A stretch of DNA of 64,000 bases from Actinomadura sp. DC4 (GCF_030406325.1 NZ_JAUEQY010000007.1:290122-354121), one strand, 5' to 3'; positions 53,241 through 62,040 are shown, counted from the stretch's first letter. Program-made: numbers and translations. Notes: generated from the letters alone by a model not told the origin.

Positions 53241-53824
53241 GGGGCCTCACTGTGCTGTTCGAACTGGTGGAAACGCGCCTGGAGCGGCCGCCGGATGCGC
53301 CCGGTGTCACGCTCGGCGAACCCCGCGGCGATGACCTCGGCCACGGTGTTGTGCCGGCTCTCGTCGTCGCAGGGCACCACCGCGAGCGGTCGGTGCCGGT
53401 CGTGCTGGAACGGGTCGCCCGGGTCGGCGGTGAAGACCTCGATGCCGCAGCGGTCGAGGATCAGCGCGACGTCGTCGGCGAACGAGCGGAAGAGCGGGCC
53501 GCCGGGAGCGTCGGCCCCGAGCCGGCGCGCCTCCCGGTCGAGCTGGTCGTACAGCCGGATCAGGTCCGCCACGACCGGCTGCAGCACCGCCTTGTCGAGC
53601 CCCCCGCGCAGCCGCTGGTTCTCCTCGTGCAGCCGGTCGATGACCGCCTCACGATGGGCCGAGCGGCGATGGAACTCGGCGACCTCCGCCTCGACCCGTC
53701 CGAGCCGCTCACCGACCTCGGCGAACGGGTCGGGCGCTTCGGCGGCCTCTTCGGCCGGGGTCTCGTTCTCCTCGTCGGGCGGGGCGGCCACCGCCTCGAC
53801 GGGCTTCGGTTCGTCATCGGGCAC
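53237..53824 (-). CDS. GrpE-like nucleotide exchange factor for the island Hsp70
   Basis: 195 residues from a GTG at 53824 with GGGAGA upstream; an ATG at 53950 would add 42 disordered residues. An acidic N-terminus precedes a long coiled-coil helix (FAEVGERLGRVEAEVAEFHRRSAH). The C-terminal part VLQPVVADLIRLYDQLDRE and RCGIEVFTADPGDPFQHDRHRPLAVV ... AERDTGRIRRPLQARF follows the GrpE beta-domain pattern. GrpE speeds ADP release from Hsp70. First gene of the long minus-strand operon. Confidence 0.8.
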   Translation of the reverse strand: MPDDEPKPVEAVAAPPDEENETPAEEAAEAPDPFAEVGERLGRVEAEVAEFHRRSAHREAVIDRLHEENQRLRGGLDKAVLQPVVADLIRLYDQLDREARRLGADAPGGPLFRSFADDVALILDRCGIEVFTADPGDPFQHDRHRPLAVVPCDDESRHNTVAEVIAAGFAERDTGRIRRPLQARFHQFEQHSEAP

Positions 53825-54029
53825 TGGAGTTCTCCCTGGTCCTTGAGATAAGGCGGGCACTCTGGCCGAGACGCTGTCCGGTAACGCGATTTCGGCCACC
53901 GCGGGCGCGGACGTGGGCGGGCACGGTGAAGCGGCTGAGTCGTCGGTCATCCCCCGGTCCTTCCGTCGCCTTCCGCGTCCCCACCCCGGGCGAGCCCCCG
54001 TAGTGCAACGGCATCGCCACTGAGGCGCA

Positions 54030-54045
54030 CCATAGTCAGCTATGG
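54030..54045. promoter_or_regulatory. Palindrome in the divergent control region of the Hsp70 operon
   Basis: CCATAG (54030-54035) and CTATGG (54040-54045) flank a TCAG centre, in the only AT-rich part of the ~325-bp gap between the GrpE-like gene (minus) and the macro-like gene (plus). A CATACT at about 54138-54143 could be a -10 for leaderless expression of the macro-like gene from 54150. The rest of the gap shows no gene. Confidence 0.45.
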
Positions 54046-54149
54046 TTTGCTACGTCCTACATATTTGCGGGAACTTCAGGACATGTGCCAGCCCCGAGTT
54101 CGGGGATGGTCACCCGCCCGGCCGCTGCGGCCGGTTGCATACTGAGGAC

Positions 54150-55286
54150 ATGCCAAGGCCGGAGAGGACACCTCTGACGCACGAGCGGCTCGTGGCCGAT
54201 CTCGGACGGCTCCGCAGGAACGGGCTGGTCCGCCTGCGCGGTGTCCCGCTCGACGCGCTCTACGACGCCGCGGCCGGCTGCGACCTGCCCGGCGAGGCGA
54301 GTGAGCCGGCCGCCATCGAGGCGCTCGTCCGCCTGGCCATCGACGGGCTCGGCGGCGGGGACCTCGCGGTCGCCGCCGAGTACACCTTCGGGGTCGCCGG
54401 CGGCACGCGCGGCTGGAGCATCGGGGAGCGGCGGCGGCGTGCCGCCCAGACGTACGGCGTCAGCGTCGAACGCTTTCGTAAACACCACGAGCGGCTCGTC
54501 GTCGAGCAGGTCGCGGAAGAGATCCTCAAGCTCTGCCAGACGACGGTCCGGCGCGAGGCCGAGGCCCCCGCCCCCTCGCTCGACGGCCTGCACCGCGGGA
54601 GTACCACGGTGCCGCTGGCCCTCCCGGTCGGCCGGGCACGGCACGAGCTGACCCTGCACGTCATGCCGGTCGAGCTGCTGCGCGACATCGACGTCATCGT
54701 CTCCTCCGAGAATGTCAGCCTGGAGATGTCCAAGCTCTTCAAGCCGACCGTGTCGGCCGCGATCCGCAGGGCGGGCGCGTTACGCAGCCCGACCGGCGAG
54801 GTCGTCGACGACACGATCCAGCGCGAGCTGATCGAGTGGCTCCAGCGCAACGGGCGCGTGGGGTTCCCGGTCGCGGCGGGGACCGTCGCGGCGACCGGTC
54901 CCGGCGCGCTCGCGAGCGAGGGGATCCGGCGCGTCTACCACGCCGCCGTCGCGACCCCGCGCCCCGACCGCGACGACTACAGCGTCACCGCCGACGTCGT
55001 GGCCATCGCCGTGCGCAACGTCTTACGGCTGGCCGCCGCCGAACGCGAGCGGTACTCCCCTCCGCTGTCCTCGATCTGCCTGCCGTTGTTCGGCGCGGGA
55101 CACGGCGGCGTGTCCGCGGCGACGAGCTTCTCCTGGATCTGGGCCGCCCTCGTACAGGAGCTGGCCGAGGACGACCCCTGGCGGATCCACCTGGTCACCC
55201 ACTCCACTCCGCAGGCCGAGGCGATCGTGGTCACGGTCACGACCGGCTCAGTGGCAGCGGCGTCAGCTCACGAGCCGCCCGGGTGA
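54150..55286 (+). CDS. Macro-domain-like protein with N-terminal helical domain (second copy)
   Basis: 378 residues. The ATG at 54150 is close to a likely -10. Clear paralogue of the 27219 protein: VEQVAEEILKLC, HVMPVELLRDIDVIVSSENVSLEMSKLF, GTVAATGPGALA and LPLFGAGHGGVS match in order, with the same N-terminal helical domain. The ligand loop after GAGHGG is kept. Divergent from the Hsp70/GTPase/CHAT operon and sharing its control region, so co-regulation is plausible. Binding of ADP-ribose-type ligands is expected from fold only. Confidence 0.7.
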   Translation: MPRPERTPLTHERLVADLGRLRRNGLVRLRGVPLDALYDAAAGCDLPGEASEPAAIEALVRLAIDGLGGGDLAVAAEYTFGVAGGTRGWSIGERRRRAAQTYGVSVERFRKHHERLVVEQVAEEILKLCQTTVRREAEAPAPSLDGLHRGSTTVPLALPVGRARHELTLHVMPVELLRDIDVIVSSENVSLEMSKLFKPTVSAAIRRAGALRSPTGEVVDDTIQRELIEWLQRNGRVGFPVAAGTVAATGPGALASEGIRRVYHAAVATPRPDRDDYSVTADVVAIAVRNVLRLAAAERERYSPPLSSICLPLFGAGHGGVSAATSFSWIWAALVQELAEDDPWRIHLVTHSTPQAEAIVVTVTTGSVAAASAHEPPG

Positions 55287-56280
55287 GCTCGGCGGCCGGC
55301 GGGAACGCCGCGCACAGCGCCGCCCAGTGCCGCGTGAGCGGCCCCATGAGCGCGTCCGGCAGCAGCGGTCCGGGCGAGTCGCCCACCAGCAGGCGCAGCG
55401 GCCCGACCACGTACGCCTCGGCGAGTTCCGGCAGGGCGCCGAACTCGGTGATGTCCGGCCCGGTGAGCCGCGCGACACGTTCGAGCAATCCCTTCCGCAG
55501 GACCGACGTCGCGGCCGTCTCGCCGTTCAGCAGGCACGCGACGGTGGCGCCGATCTCCACCGCCATCGCGTACGACTCCGCGACCGCCAGCCCCCAGCCG
55601 TACTCCGCGGGCGAGGGCGCCGTGCCGCTCAGCGCGGCGAGCGCCGCCATGTGGTCCAGGTGCGCGCCGTCGTGGATGCCCCGCCAGACGAGGCGCTGCA
55701 CCACGGGGATCCGCGCCGGCCGTTCGACCACGACGAACTCCGGCCGTTCCGGCCACGGCAGCCGGAACCAGCTCCGCCACAGCAGGCCGGGCGGGAGCGT
55801 CCGCTCGGCCACGGCCGGGTCCAGGCCGCTGGGCGAGGGACGGTAGCGCGCGCCCCACCGCAGCTGCCCCGGGCTGTCCTCGGGGATGGAGGTGTCCACG
55901 CGGATCGCCCCCCGCTGGGAGGAGGCCTTCGCGACCTCGTCGCAGAACTCCACGAGCAGGGCCGCCGCGCGCCGCGCCGGCTCCCGCGTCGCCCGGATCG
56001 GCGCGAGCGGGATCGCCTCGGGGTAGTAGGCCGGGATCGGACCGGCCATCGCGCGCAGCCTCCGCAGGCGGTCGGCGGCGGGGCCGCCGGCCGGGATCCG
56101 CGCCTCCCGCAGTGCCTGGTCCAGCTCGGCGAACGCCTCGGGCGCCTCCAGCAGCGTGATCCCGAGCGCGACCTCGGCGAAGCCGCGTACGGTCCAGATG
56201 TCGGCCTCCCACCCCCGGGCCGGGACGCTCAGGGCCGCCACGACGGCGGACCGGGCCCAGGCGGTCACCGCGCCGCTCAC
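55237..56280 (-). CDS. Uncharacterised protein paired with a TauD-type oxygenase
   Basis: 347 residues, from a GTG in a GTGA overlap with the oxygenase gene; a GTG four codons earlier is possible. Mostly helical and soluble. A metal-type cluster GIHDGAHLDHM (about residues 207-217) and nearby VAESYAMAVEIGA are the most distinctive features. The family is unknown to me. Strict coupling to the oxygenase suggests the two work on one small-molecule pathway. Its end overlaps the convergent macro-like gene by 50 bp. Confidence 0.6.
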   Translation of the reverse strand: MSGAVTAWARSAVVAALSVPARGWEADIWTVRGFAEVALGITLLEAPEAFAELDQALREARIPAGGPAADRLRRLRAMAGPIPAYYPEAIPLAPIRATREPARRAAALLVEFCDEVAKASSQRGAIRVDTSIPEDSPGQLRWGARYRPSPSGLDPAVAERTLPPGLLWRSWFRLPWPERPEFVVVERPARIPVVQRLVWRGIHDGAHLDHMAALAALSGTAPSPAEYGWGLAVAESYAMAVEIGATVACLLNGETAATSVLRKGLLERVARLTGPDITEFGALPELAEAYVVGPLRLLVGDSPGPLLPDALMGPLTRHWAALCAAFPPAAELTRAARELTPLPLSRS

Positions 56281-56981
56281 GGCCGGTCCCACAGGCGGAC
56301 GCGCACCATGAAGCGGCGGCGGTCCGCGAAGAACGTACGGCCGTGCAGCACGCGCCGGTTGTCCAGGACGACGGCGTCGCCCACGCCGAGACGCAGCTCG
56401 ATCACCTGCGGCGCCGTCTCCAGCCGCTGCGCGAACTCACGGGCGGTCTCCCGGTCGGCGCCCGCCGCGAGGTTGTCGACCCGCCAGCGGATGGTGCCGT
56501 CGCCGGGCAGCACGGCCGCGCGGAACGGGGGCTCGCCGTCGAACGGCGCGGGGACCCGCCAGGCCCAGTCCGGGCGGGCGAGCCGCTCCAGCAGCCGGTG
56601 CTCACGCTCGTGGCCGCGCAGCGCCGTACGGGCGTCGGACGCGCTCAGGATCCGGGTGGTCCCGCCGTCGTCGGCCGGGCGTACGGCGAACAGGCACACG
56701 AGATGCTCGGGCACCCGCCGGTACTGCGCGTCGGTGTGGAGCGTCGCTCCGCCCGTACGGCGGGAGAACGTCTGCCTCGCGTCGTCGGACGCCGGCCGTA
56801 CGGCCCAGGCGGGTGTGCCGCCCTCCCGGTCCGAGGGCCGGCCGAAGCACGCCGCCGTACGGAGAATGCTCGAGATGTCCGGCTCGCCGTCGTGGACGAA
56901 CGGCAGGCCGCGCAGCACGGCCCAGCCGCGGTGAGCCAGTGTCTCCTTCGCCGCCTGGAAATCGTCGATCGAAGCCTTCAT
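56277..56981 (-). CDS. TauD/TfdA-family Fe(II)/2-oxoglutarate-dependent dioxygenase
   Basis: 234 residues from the ATG at 56981 with AGGAGG upstream. The metal site is HTD (in LHTDAQYRR) and the distal His in RVLHGRTFF, followed by the 2-oxoglutarate Arg in RFMVRVRLW. Shorter than TauD (about 280) but complete in its catalytic triad. The clavaminate-synthase-like subgroup hydroxylates amino acids or small peptides. The 267-bp gap upstream has an inverted repeat GATTCG/CGAATC (57005-57010, 57023-57028) and no gene. Confidence 0.87.
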   Translation of the reverse strand: MKASIDDFQAAKETLAHRGWAVLRGLPFVHDGEPDISSILRTAACFGRPSDREGGTPAWAVRPASDDARQTFSRRTGGATLHTDAQYRRVPEHLVCLFAVRPADDGGTTRILSASDARTALRGHEREHRLLERLARPDWAWRVPAPFDGEPPFRAAVLPGDGTIRWRVDNLAAGADRETAREFAQRLETAPQVIELRLGVGDAVVLDNRRVLHGRTFFADRRRFMVRVRLWDRP

Positions 56982-57248
56982 GATCCGCCTCCTGCGGGGC
57001 GCCCGATTCGTGTGCTCACCAGCGAATCCGGCGCGCCGGGCGGACAGCGGTGCGCCGGCCGGGCGTCTTCGGGGCGTACGGCGGACCGTGAGGCGCGTAC
57101 GGGGCGGAGATCGCGGGCCCCGCGCCCGGAAACCGGCCCGAAAGGGGACGGATCTCGCCCACGAACCGGCCCGCTTCCGTCCCGGGACCGGCCCGGCCAC
57201 GACGGTCTACTGGATCGTGACAGGCGCCGACTGCCAGGGAGAGCTCAC

Positions 57249-57575
57249 GTGAACGAGAAGCTGACCGGCATCGGCCGGGACCTCAGAGCCGGCCGCGACG
57301 TCGAGTCCCACCTCACGGCGTTCGTCTCGGTGGTGTTCGCGGTGTTGTCGTTCTTCGGTGATCTCGTCTCGGCGGACCTGCGCTGGGCGGTGTGCATGAT
57401 GGGGATCGGCATCCTCGTCCATCGTTCCTCGCGTACGGAGGACGGCGAGGGCCCGCCCGCCGTACCCCCGCCGCACGGCGTCTGGATGCTCGTGGAGCTG
57501 AGACGGCACGAGCGGGCGGGCGAGGACGGCGACGAGACGCTGACCGTGTCCGTCTCGCTCCGCACGACTCCTTAG
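57249..57575 (+). CDS. Uncharacterised small membrane protein
   Basis: 108 residues from a GTG at 57249 with AGGGAGAG upstream. One or two hydrophobic stretches (FVSVVFAVLSFFGDLV and LRWAVCMMGIGILVH, about residues 25-58) are followed by a polar C-terminus ending WMLVELRRHERAGEDGDETLTVSVSL, beta-rich. No family recognised. Convergent with the zinc-ribbon membrane protein and overlapping it by 4 bp. Confidence 0.6.
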   Translation: MNEKLTGIGRDLRAGRDVESHLTAFVSVVFAVLSFFGDLVSADLRWAVCMMGIGILVHRSSRTEDGEGPPAVPPPHGVWMLVELRRHERAGEDGDETLTVSVSLRTTP

Positions 57576-58486
57576 ATCATCCCGTCGCCGTGGGTGGGCA
57601 GGCCGAACTGGTCGGCGATGGGCCGCCACGCGCTGACCACGTCGTCCTTGGCGTCGCCGGCGTCCTCGTCGGCCTGTGCCGCCTCGGCGTGGTCCGAGTC
57701 GTCGGTGGGGGCGTCGCCCGTACAGCCCTGGACGGTGTTCGCCCACGCCAGGTACGCGCGGTCCGCGCGGAGGGAGTCCTCCAGGGCGGTCACGAGCGAG
57801 GTGCGCAGGTCCTCACCGCCCTCCAGGGCGTCGACGGTCAGGCTCTGCGCCCGGCTGAGCTGGCTCTCGCGCTCGCCGATGACCTGCTCCAGCGTGCCGA
57901 TCGCGCCGCTGACGCCGTCGCAGGTCTGCAGGTCCCCCGGGAGCTCCTTCCGCGTGGCGGCGCTGCTCTCCAGCAGCTCGTTGAACGCGGTGGCCTGGTC
58001 GGAGGCGTTCGCCGAGTCGGCCACGCCGCCGTCGCCGGAGGCCGCCTCGGCCGGGCTGTCCGGGGTGCCGCCGGCCGGAGAGTCGGTCCCGTCGCCGTCG
58101 CCGTCCACCGAGGAGCCGCCGTCGCCGTCGGACGTGGAGCCGGTCGGCCCGGAGTCCAGCGTCGGGCCTGACGTGCCGACGCTCACACGGGTGCCCTCGT
58201 GGGAGGAGTCGCCCACGCTCGCGCGGATCCCCACCGCGGCGAGCAGAACGGACAGGCCGACGATTCCGCAGAAGGCGGGGACCAGCCAGGGCGGGTGCCC
58301 GGCCGGAACGGGTGCCGCCGGGTCGCCGGCCCCGGTGCGCGGCGGCGGAGGCGTCTCCGGGGCTCGCGAGGGCGCGGCCGACCTCGGGTCGGTCAGGATG
58401 GTCATGGTCAGCAACGCCCCGCACCGGGTGCAGGTCGAACGGCCGATCGGCGTGCTGTGAGTACACGTGGGACAGCGCATCGTCAT
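57572..58486 (-). CDS. Zinc-ribbon single-pass membrane protein
   Basis: 304 residues from ATG 58486 with AGGAAAGG upstream. CPTC and CTRC near the start form a zinc ribbon. A Pro-rich linker leads to one membrane helix (WLVPAFCGIVGLSVLLAAVGI, about 70-90). Outside lies a long Asp/Gly/Ser-rich disordered part (about 110-160), then a helical domain with two Cys. The zinc-ribbon/helix/extracellular layout is a common actinobacterial signalling type. Last gene after the J-like/Hsp70/GrpE cassette, 59 bp downstream. Confidence 0.65.
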   Translation of the reverse strand: MTMRCPTCTHSTPIGRSTCTRCGALLTMTILTDPRSAAPSRAPETPPPPRTGAGDPAAPVPAGHPPWLVPAFCGIVGLSVLLAAVGIRASVGDSSHEGTRVSVGTSGPTLDSGPTGSTSDGDGGSSVDGDGDGTDSPAGGTPDSPAEAASGDGGVADSANASDQATAFNELLESSAATRKELPGDLQTCDGVSGAIGTLEQVIGERESQLSRAQSLTVDALEGGEDLRTSLVTALEDSLRADRAYLAWANTVQGCTGDAPTDDSDHAEAAQADEDAGDAKDDVVSAWRPIADQFGLPTHGDGMI

Positions 58487-58545
58487 CGCCTTTCCTGGCG
58501 ATCGGGCGGCGGACGGCCCGCTTCGGGGGCGTCCGCCGCCGGACT

Positions 58546-59061
58546 TCATCGTTGAGGGAGGCCGGTCCCGTTCTCGGGGAGGGACGGCTCTCCGGCCGGT
58601 ACGGCCGAGACGCGGGCCGGCCGCAGAAGGCGGCCGCCGTAGCGGTAGCCGCGCTGGATGACGCGCCCGACGAGCAGCTCCGTGCCCGTACGGTCGCCGC
58701 CCTGGACGTCCACGACCTCGTGGAAGGCGGGGTCGACCGGTCCGAGCGCGTCGATGGACTCGATGCCGTGCTGGCTGAAGGCCAGGAGCATCTCCTCGCG
58801 GACCGAGGCGACGAAGTCCGGGTCGGCGCCGGAGTAGTCGTCGAGACGGTCGACGGCCAGCATGATCCGGAAGATCAGCGGGAGGAGGTACTCCAGCGCG
58901 ACGCCCTCTTCCGCGCGCCGTACCCGGTCGTGGAGCTCCTCGACGAGGAGCCGCTTGTCCCGGTCGTCGAGGAGCCTGCGGCGGAACAGGTCGCGAAGCT
59001 CGTCGAGGATCCGTATGAGGTCGTCGCCGCCCGCGGGCGGGCCGGCGGAGTGCTTACTCAT
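58546..59061 (-). CDS. GrpE-like nucleotide exchange factor
   Basis: 171 residues, 6 bp after the Hsp70 stop. Helical N-terminal half, then LLAFSQHGIESIDALGPVDPAFHEVVDVQGGD and VIQRGYRYGGRLLRPARVSAV, the GrpE beta-domain pattern (GPxDPxxHExV and RGYRxxGRLLRPAxV). Expected to drive ADP/ATP exchange on the Hsp70 gene upstream. More standard than the GrpE-like protein at 53237-53824. Confidence 0.87.
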   Translation of the reverse strand: MSKHSAGPPAGGDDLIRILDELRDLFRRRLLDDRDKRLLVEELHDRVRRAEEGVALEYLLPLIFRIMLAVDRLDDYSGADPDFVASVREEMLLAFSQHGIESIDALGPVDPAFHEVVDVQGGDRTGTELLVGRVIQRGYRYGGRLLRPARVSAVPAGEPSLPENGTGLPQR

Positions 59062-59067
59062 CGGCGG

Positions 59068-60588
59068 TCACCGGATCGTCGCCGTCCTGAGGTCGCGCGC
59101 CAGCCGCTCGACCTGCTCCTGGGGGAGGTTGTTGCGCCGGTCGATGGGGAACTCCCCGAGCGAGCGGTTCGCCACCAGGTCCATCACCTCGACGTGCACG
59201 GTCCCGTCGATGTCGTAGGCGATGAAGACCTCGATCGGCGAACCCGCCGGGTACGGGGGGACTGACAGCTCGACGCCCTGGCTGTCCCTGGTGATGATCT
59301 CCACGTCGGCCGGGTCCTCCTCGTCGCCGACGGTCACCCTGACCTTGATCTCGGTCTGGTTCGGCACGACCGTCCGGAAGAGCTGGCTCTCCCGCTGGGG
59401 GATGCGCGCGTTGGCCGGCAGGATCACGAAGTTGCGCTCGCGCCCGTTGTCGTCCAGGGCGATGACGCCCAGGCCGTGCGCGGTCACGTCGTTGATCTGC
59501 GGCGCGCCCACGGGCGAGGCATTGCCGGTCTCGGCGGCCACCAGGATCTCGGCCTGGATCGCCGCGCCGAGCGCGACCGCCTCGTCGGGGTGCAGGGTGG
59601 CGTTGGGCCGCCGGCCGGTGACCCGCTCGACCGCCCGGCCCACCATGGGCATCCGGGTCGACCCGCCGACGAGGAGCACCTCGTCGAGGGCGGTCATCGG
59701 CAGGCCCGCCGCCTGCACGACCTCCTCGACCATCTCGACCGTGCGCGTGAGCAGGTCGGCGGTCAGCTCCTCGAAGATCTTCCGGGTGAGTTCGAGCTTG
59801 GCGTGCTTGTCGCCCGAGTCGATGAAGATCGGCGCGCTGTCGAGCTGGCTGAGGAGGTGCTTGGCCGCCTCGCACTGGTCGCGCAGCCGCGCCTCGGAGC
59901 CCCCGTCGTCGAACTGGTCCTCCGCGCCCTGCCCGACGACGAGCTCGTTGGCCCAGGTCATGATGCGGTTGTCGAAGTCGTAGCCGCCGAGGTTGCGGTC
60001 GCCGGTGGTCGCCAGCACCGTGAAGTCGCCGCGCTCGATCCGGATCACGGTGGCGTCGAACGTCCCGCCGCCGAGGTCGTACACCAGGCAGACGCCGGCC
60101 TGCCGCTCGTGTAAGCCGTACGCGAGGGCGGCGGCCGTGGGCTCGCTGATGACGCGCATGACCTCGAGCCCGGCGATCCTGCCCGCGTCCTTGGTGGCCT
60201 GGCGCCGGGAGTCGTCGAAGTAGGCCGGCACGGTGACGACCGCGCGGGTGACGGGCTCGCCGAGCGTGCGCTCGGCGTCGGCGGCCAGCTTGCGCAGGAT
60301 CTGCGCGGAGACCTCCTCGGCGGTGTACTCCCGGCCGGAGGCGGAGACGAAACGCCAGGTGGTGTTCCCCATCTCGCGCTTGACCCACTGGATGACGTCC
60401 GCGTGGCGCGAGACGGCCTGCCGCTGGGCCAGCCCGCCGACCAGGACGGTGTCGTCCTCCTCGATGAGGACGACGGAGGGCGTGGTGTTGGCCCCTTCGC
60501 TGTTGCGGATGGCCAGCGGCCGGCCGGTGGGGTCCACCGTGGCGCTGACGGAGTTGGTCGTGCCCAGGTCGATGCCGATGGCCTTCAC
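59068..60588 (-). CDS. Hsp70 family protein (DnaK-like)
   Basis: 506 residues. [35 protein letters not shown] and [13 protein letters not shown] are intact, with a beta substrate domain ([31 protein letters not shown]) and no helical lid. It is closer to canonical DnaK than the two island copies. The stop and start overlap the J-like gene (ATGA), and a GrpE gene follows, so the three chaperone components form one operon, separate from the 36-54 kb run. Confidence 0.93.
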   Translation of the reverse strand: MKAIGIDLGTTNSVSATVDPTGRPLAIRNSEGANTTPSVVLIEEDDTVLVGGLAQRQAVSRHADVIQWVKREMGNTTWRFVSASGREYTAEEVSAQILRKLAADAERTLGEPVTRAVVTVPAYFDDSRRQATKDAGRIAGLEVMRVISEPTAAALAYGLHERQAGVCLVYDLGGGTFDATVIRIERGDFTVLATTGDRNLGGYDFDNRIMTWANELVVGQGAEDQFDDGGSEARLRDQCEAAKHLLSQLDSAPIFIDSGDKHAKLELTRKIFEELTADLLTRTVEMVEEVVQAAGLPMTALDEVLLVGGSTRMPMVGRAVERVTGRRPNATLHPDEAVALGAAIQAEILVAAETGNASPVGAPQINDVTAHGLGVIALDDNGRERNFVILPANARIPQRESQLFRTVVPNQTEIKVRVTVGDEEDPADVEIITRDSQGVELSVPPYPAGSPIEVFIAYDIDGTVHVEVMDLVANRSLGEFPIDRRNNLPQEQVERLARDLRTATIR

Positions 60589-61790
60589 AGTTGCCCCAGT
60601 TCTCTACGCAGTTGTTCGAGCCGGCTCTGCATGATCCGGTGTTCGATCCGAGCGTTGCGGCGGCGCTTGTTGTGCCGCCACCGCGGCGCGTACGCGCGCC
60701 AGAACACGAGCCCGTCGACGCACAGCGCGATGAGCAGCCAGTCCGCGGTGAGGCCGATGGTCGCGACGGCGGTGACCGTGGAGATCCACGCGGCCAGCCA
60801 CCAGGCGAACGTCCAGCGCACGCTCGTGAAGAGGAAGAACACGAACTTCCGGTCACGGTGGGCGAGGACCTCCCGGTGCATCTCCTCCAGGCTCTCGCGT
60901 AGCTCGGGGTCGTCGAAGGGCTGGCGGATCGCGCGTTGCAGCAGGTCACTCATCTGCGTGATCTCGGCGTCGGAGGTGATGTAGGTGTTGCCGTCGCTGT
61001 ACCGCTCGCTCGGCACCTTGTCGGCCTTGCTCGCGAGCGCCAGGGCGTAGAGCTCGGCGACCAGCGGGTGCTCGCCGAAGCGCCGGGACAGCGGCTCCAG
61101 GATCTCCAGCGCCGCCTCCTCCTCGCCGACGCTCCAGAGGAGCTGCGCCCGGCCCACCTGTCCGAGCGGGTTGTCAGGCGCGAGCCGGACGACCGCCTCG
61201 TAGGCGTCCATCGCCGCGACGTTGTTCCCCGCGGCGCTCAGGTCGAGGGCGAGCTGGTAGTGGTAGTCGGGGTTGCCGGGATCGCGGTCGACGGCCTTGC
61301 GCCCGGCCTCCACGGCGTTGATGTGCTGGTTGACCGCGGACAGGACCTGCGCGTGCAGGCCCCAGACCTCGGCCGTGTCGTAGGTGCGCACCGCCTCGGC
61401 GGTGAGCACGCCCGCCGTGCGGAAGTCGGCCTGGTCCAGTGCCGCGCGGATGCGCCGGACCACGTCGCCGACGGGCGCCGCGCCGCTCCCCGATGAGGCG
61501 TCCGCCGGCGCGGAGCCCTCCGAAGGCCCGCCGCCACGGTGGATGCGGTACCGCTCGTCGTAGTCCGCGCGGGCCTGCGGGTCGAGGAGGATCTTCTGCG
61601 CCGTGGCCAGCCGCCCCATGGTCTGCTCGGCCTGCTGGCGCTTCTCGAGGATCGGCGAGCCGGTCTGCTTGCGCACCTTGCGGCGCCTGTCCTTGATCGC
61701 TTTGTCGATCTCCTCCGCCGAAGCGGTGGGCCCTACGCCGATGAGCTGGTAGTAGTCGACGAATGGATCGGGGCTTGAAGCATCGTCCAT
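60585..61790 (-). CDS. J-domain-like/TPR membrane protein without HPD motif
   Basis: 401 residues. [33 protein letters not shown], then [20 protein letters not shown], looks like a J domain, but the HPD tripeptide that stimulates Hsp70 is absent: the helix 2-3 loop reads KQTGSPI. A TPR region (about 115-265) and two membrane helices (about 315-360) follow, with a basic C-terminus. It may tether the Hsp70 made by the next gene to the membrane without activating its ATPase. Start ATG at 61790. Confidence 0.8.
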   Translation of the reverse strand: MDDASSPDPFVDYYQLIGVGPTASAEEIDKAIKDRRRKVRKQTGSPILEKRQQAEQTMGRLATAQKILLDPQARADYDERYRIHRGGGPSEGSAPADASSGSGAAPVGDVVRRIRAALDQADFRTAGVLTAEAVRTYDTAEVWGLHAQVLSAVNQHINAVEAGRKAVDRDPGNPDYHYQLALDLSAAGNNVAAMDAYEAVVRLAPDNPLGQVGRAQLLWSVGEEEAALEILEPLSRRFGEHPLVAELYALALASKADKVPSERYSDGNTYITSDAEITQMSDLLQRAIRQPFDDPELRESLEEMHREVLAHRDRKFVFFLFTSVRWTFAWWLAAWISTVTAVATIGLTADWLLIALCVDGLVFWRAYAPRWRHNKRRRNARIEHRIMQSRLEQLRRELGQL

Positions 61791-61884
61791 GTCACTCCCC
61801 CGCCCGGCCGCCGGCCCAGCAGGGCTTGGCTCGGGCTAATGATGACGGCACTGTGACGTTCCCCCAGGTGGATTTACTTTTGTC

Positions 61885-61936
61885 CACTAAAATATATTTA
61901 GTGTGTGATGGATGTCGCACGTTATGTAACTGTTAC
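61885..61936. promoter_or_regulatory. AT-rich palindromes in the divergent control region
   Basis: CACTAAA-ATATA-TTTAGTG (61885-61903) has 7-bp perfect arms and stands out as the most AT-rich site in the window. A second motif, GTTATGTAACTGTTAC (61921-61936), holds overlapping small inverted repeats (GTTA/TAAC, GTAAC/GTTAC). They lie about 100-150 bp upstream of both the J-like operon (minus) and the TetR-TPR gene (plus). Likely regulator-binding sites, perhaps of the TetR-like protein. Confidence 0.6.
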
Positions 61937-62013
61937 GCCCGATCCTTCACACAAGCTCCCCGCATCCCTAAGACGTACGACCATGCGCTAAGGTTTGCAT
62001 CGTCTTGAAAGGG

Positions 62014-62040
62014 ATGTATGGGGCAAATCCCCAGGTACAT
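62014..62040 (+). promoter_or_regulatory. Leader hairpin next to the ribosome site of the TetR-TPR gene
   Basis: ATGTA/TACAT outer arms and GGGG/CCCC inner arms around CAAAT can fold into a stem ending 3 bases before the AGAGGAG ribosome site (62044-62050). Such a hairpin could affect translation. The outer and inner arms are separated by a T on one side and AGG on the other. Confidence 0.4.

Noticed and set aside
57028..57039. Palindrome CCGGCGCGCCGG as an operator
   Set aside because: In DNA this GC-rich, such a palindrome is likely by chance; no neighbouring evidence supports it.
16900..62000. Prophage or integrative element
   Set aside because: No integrase, terminase, portal or transposase gene and no flanking repeat or tRNA target was found, so the island is not assigned to a mobile element.
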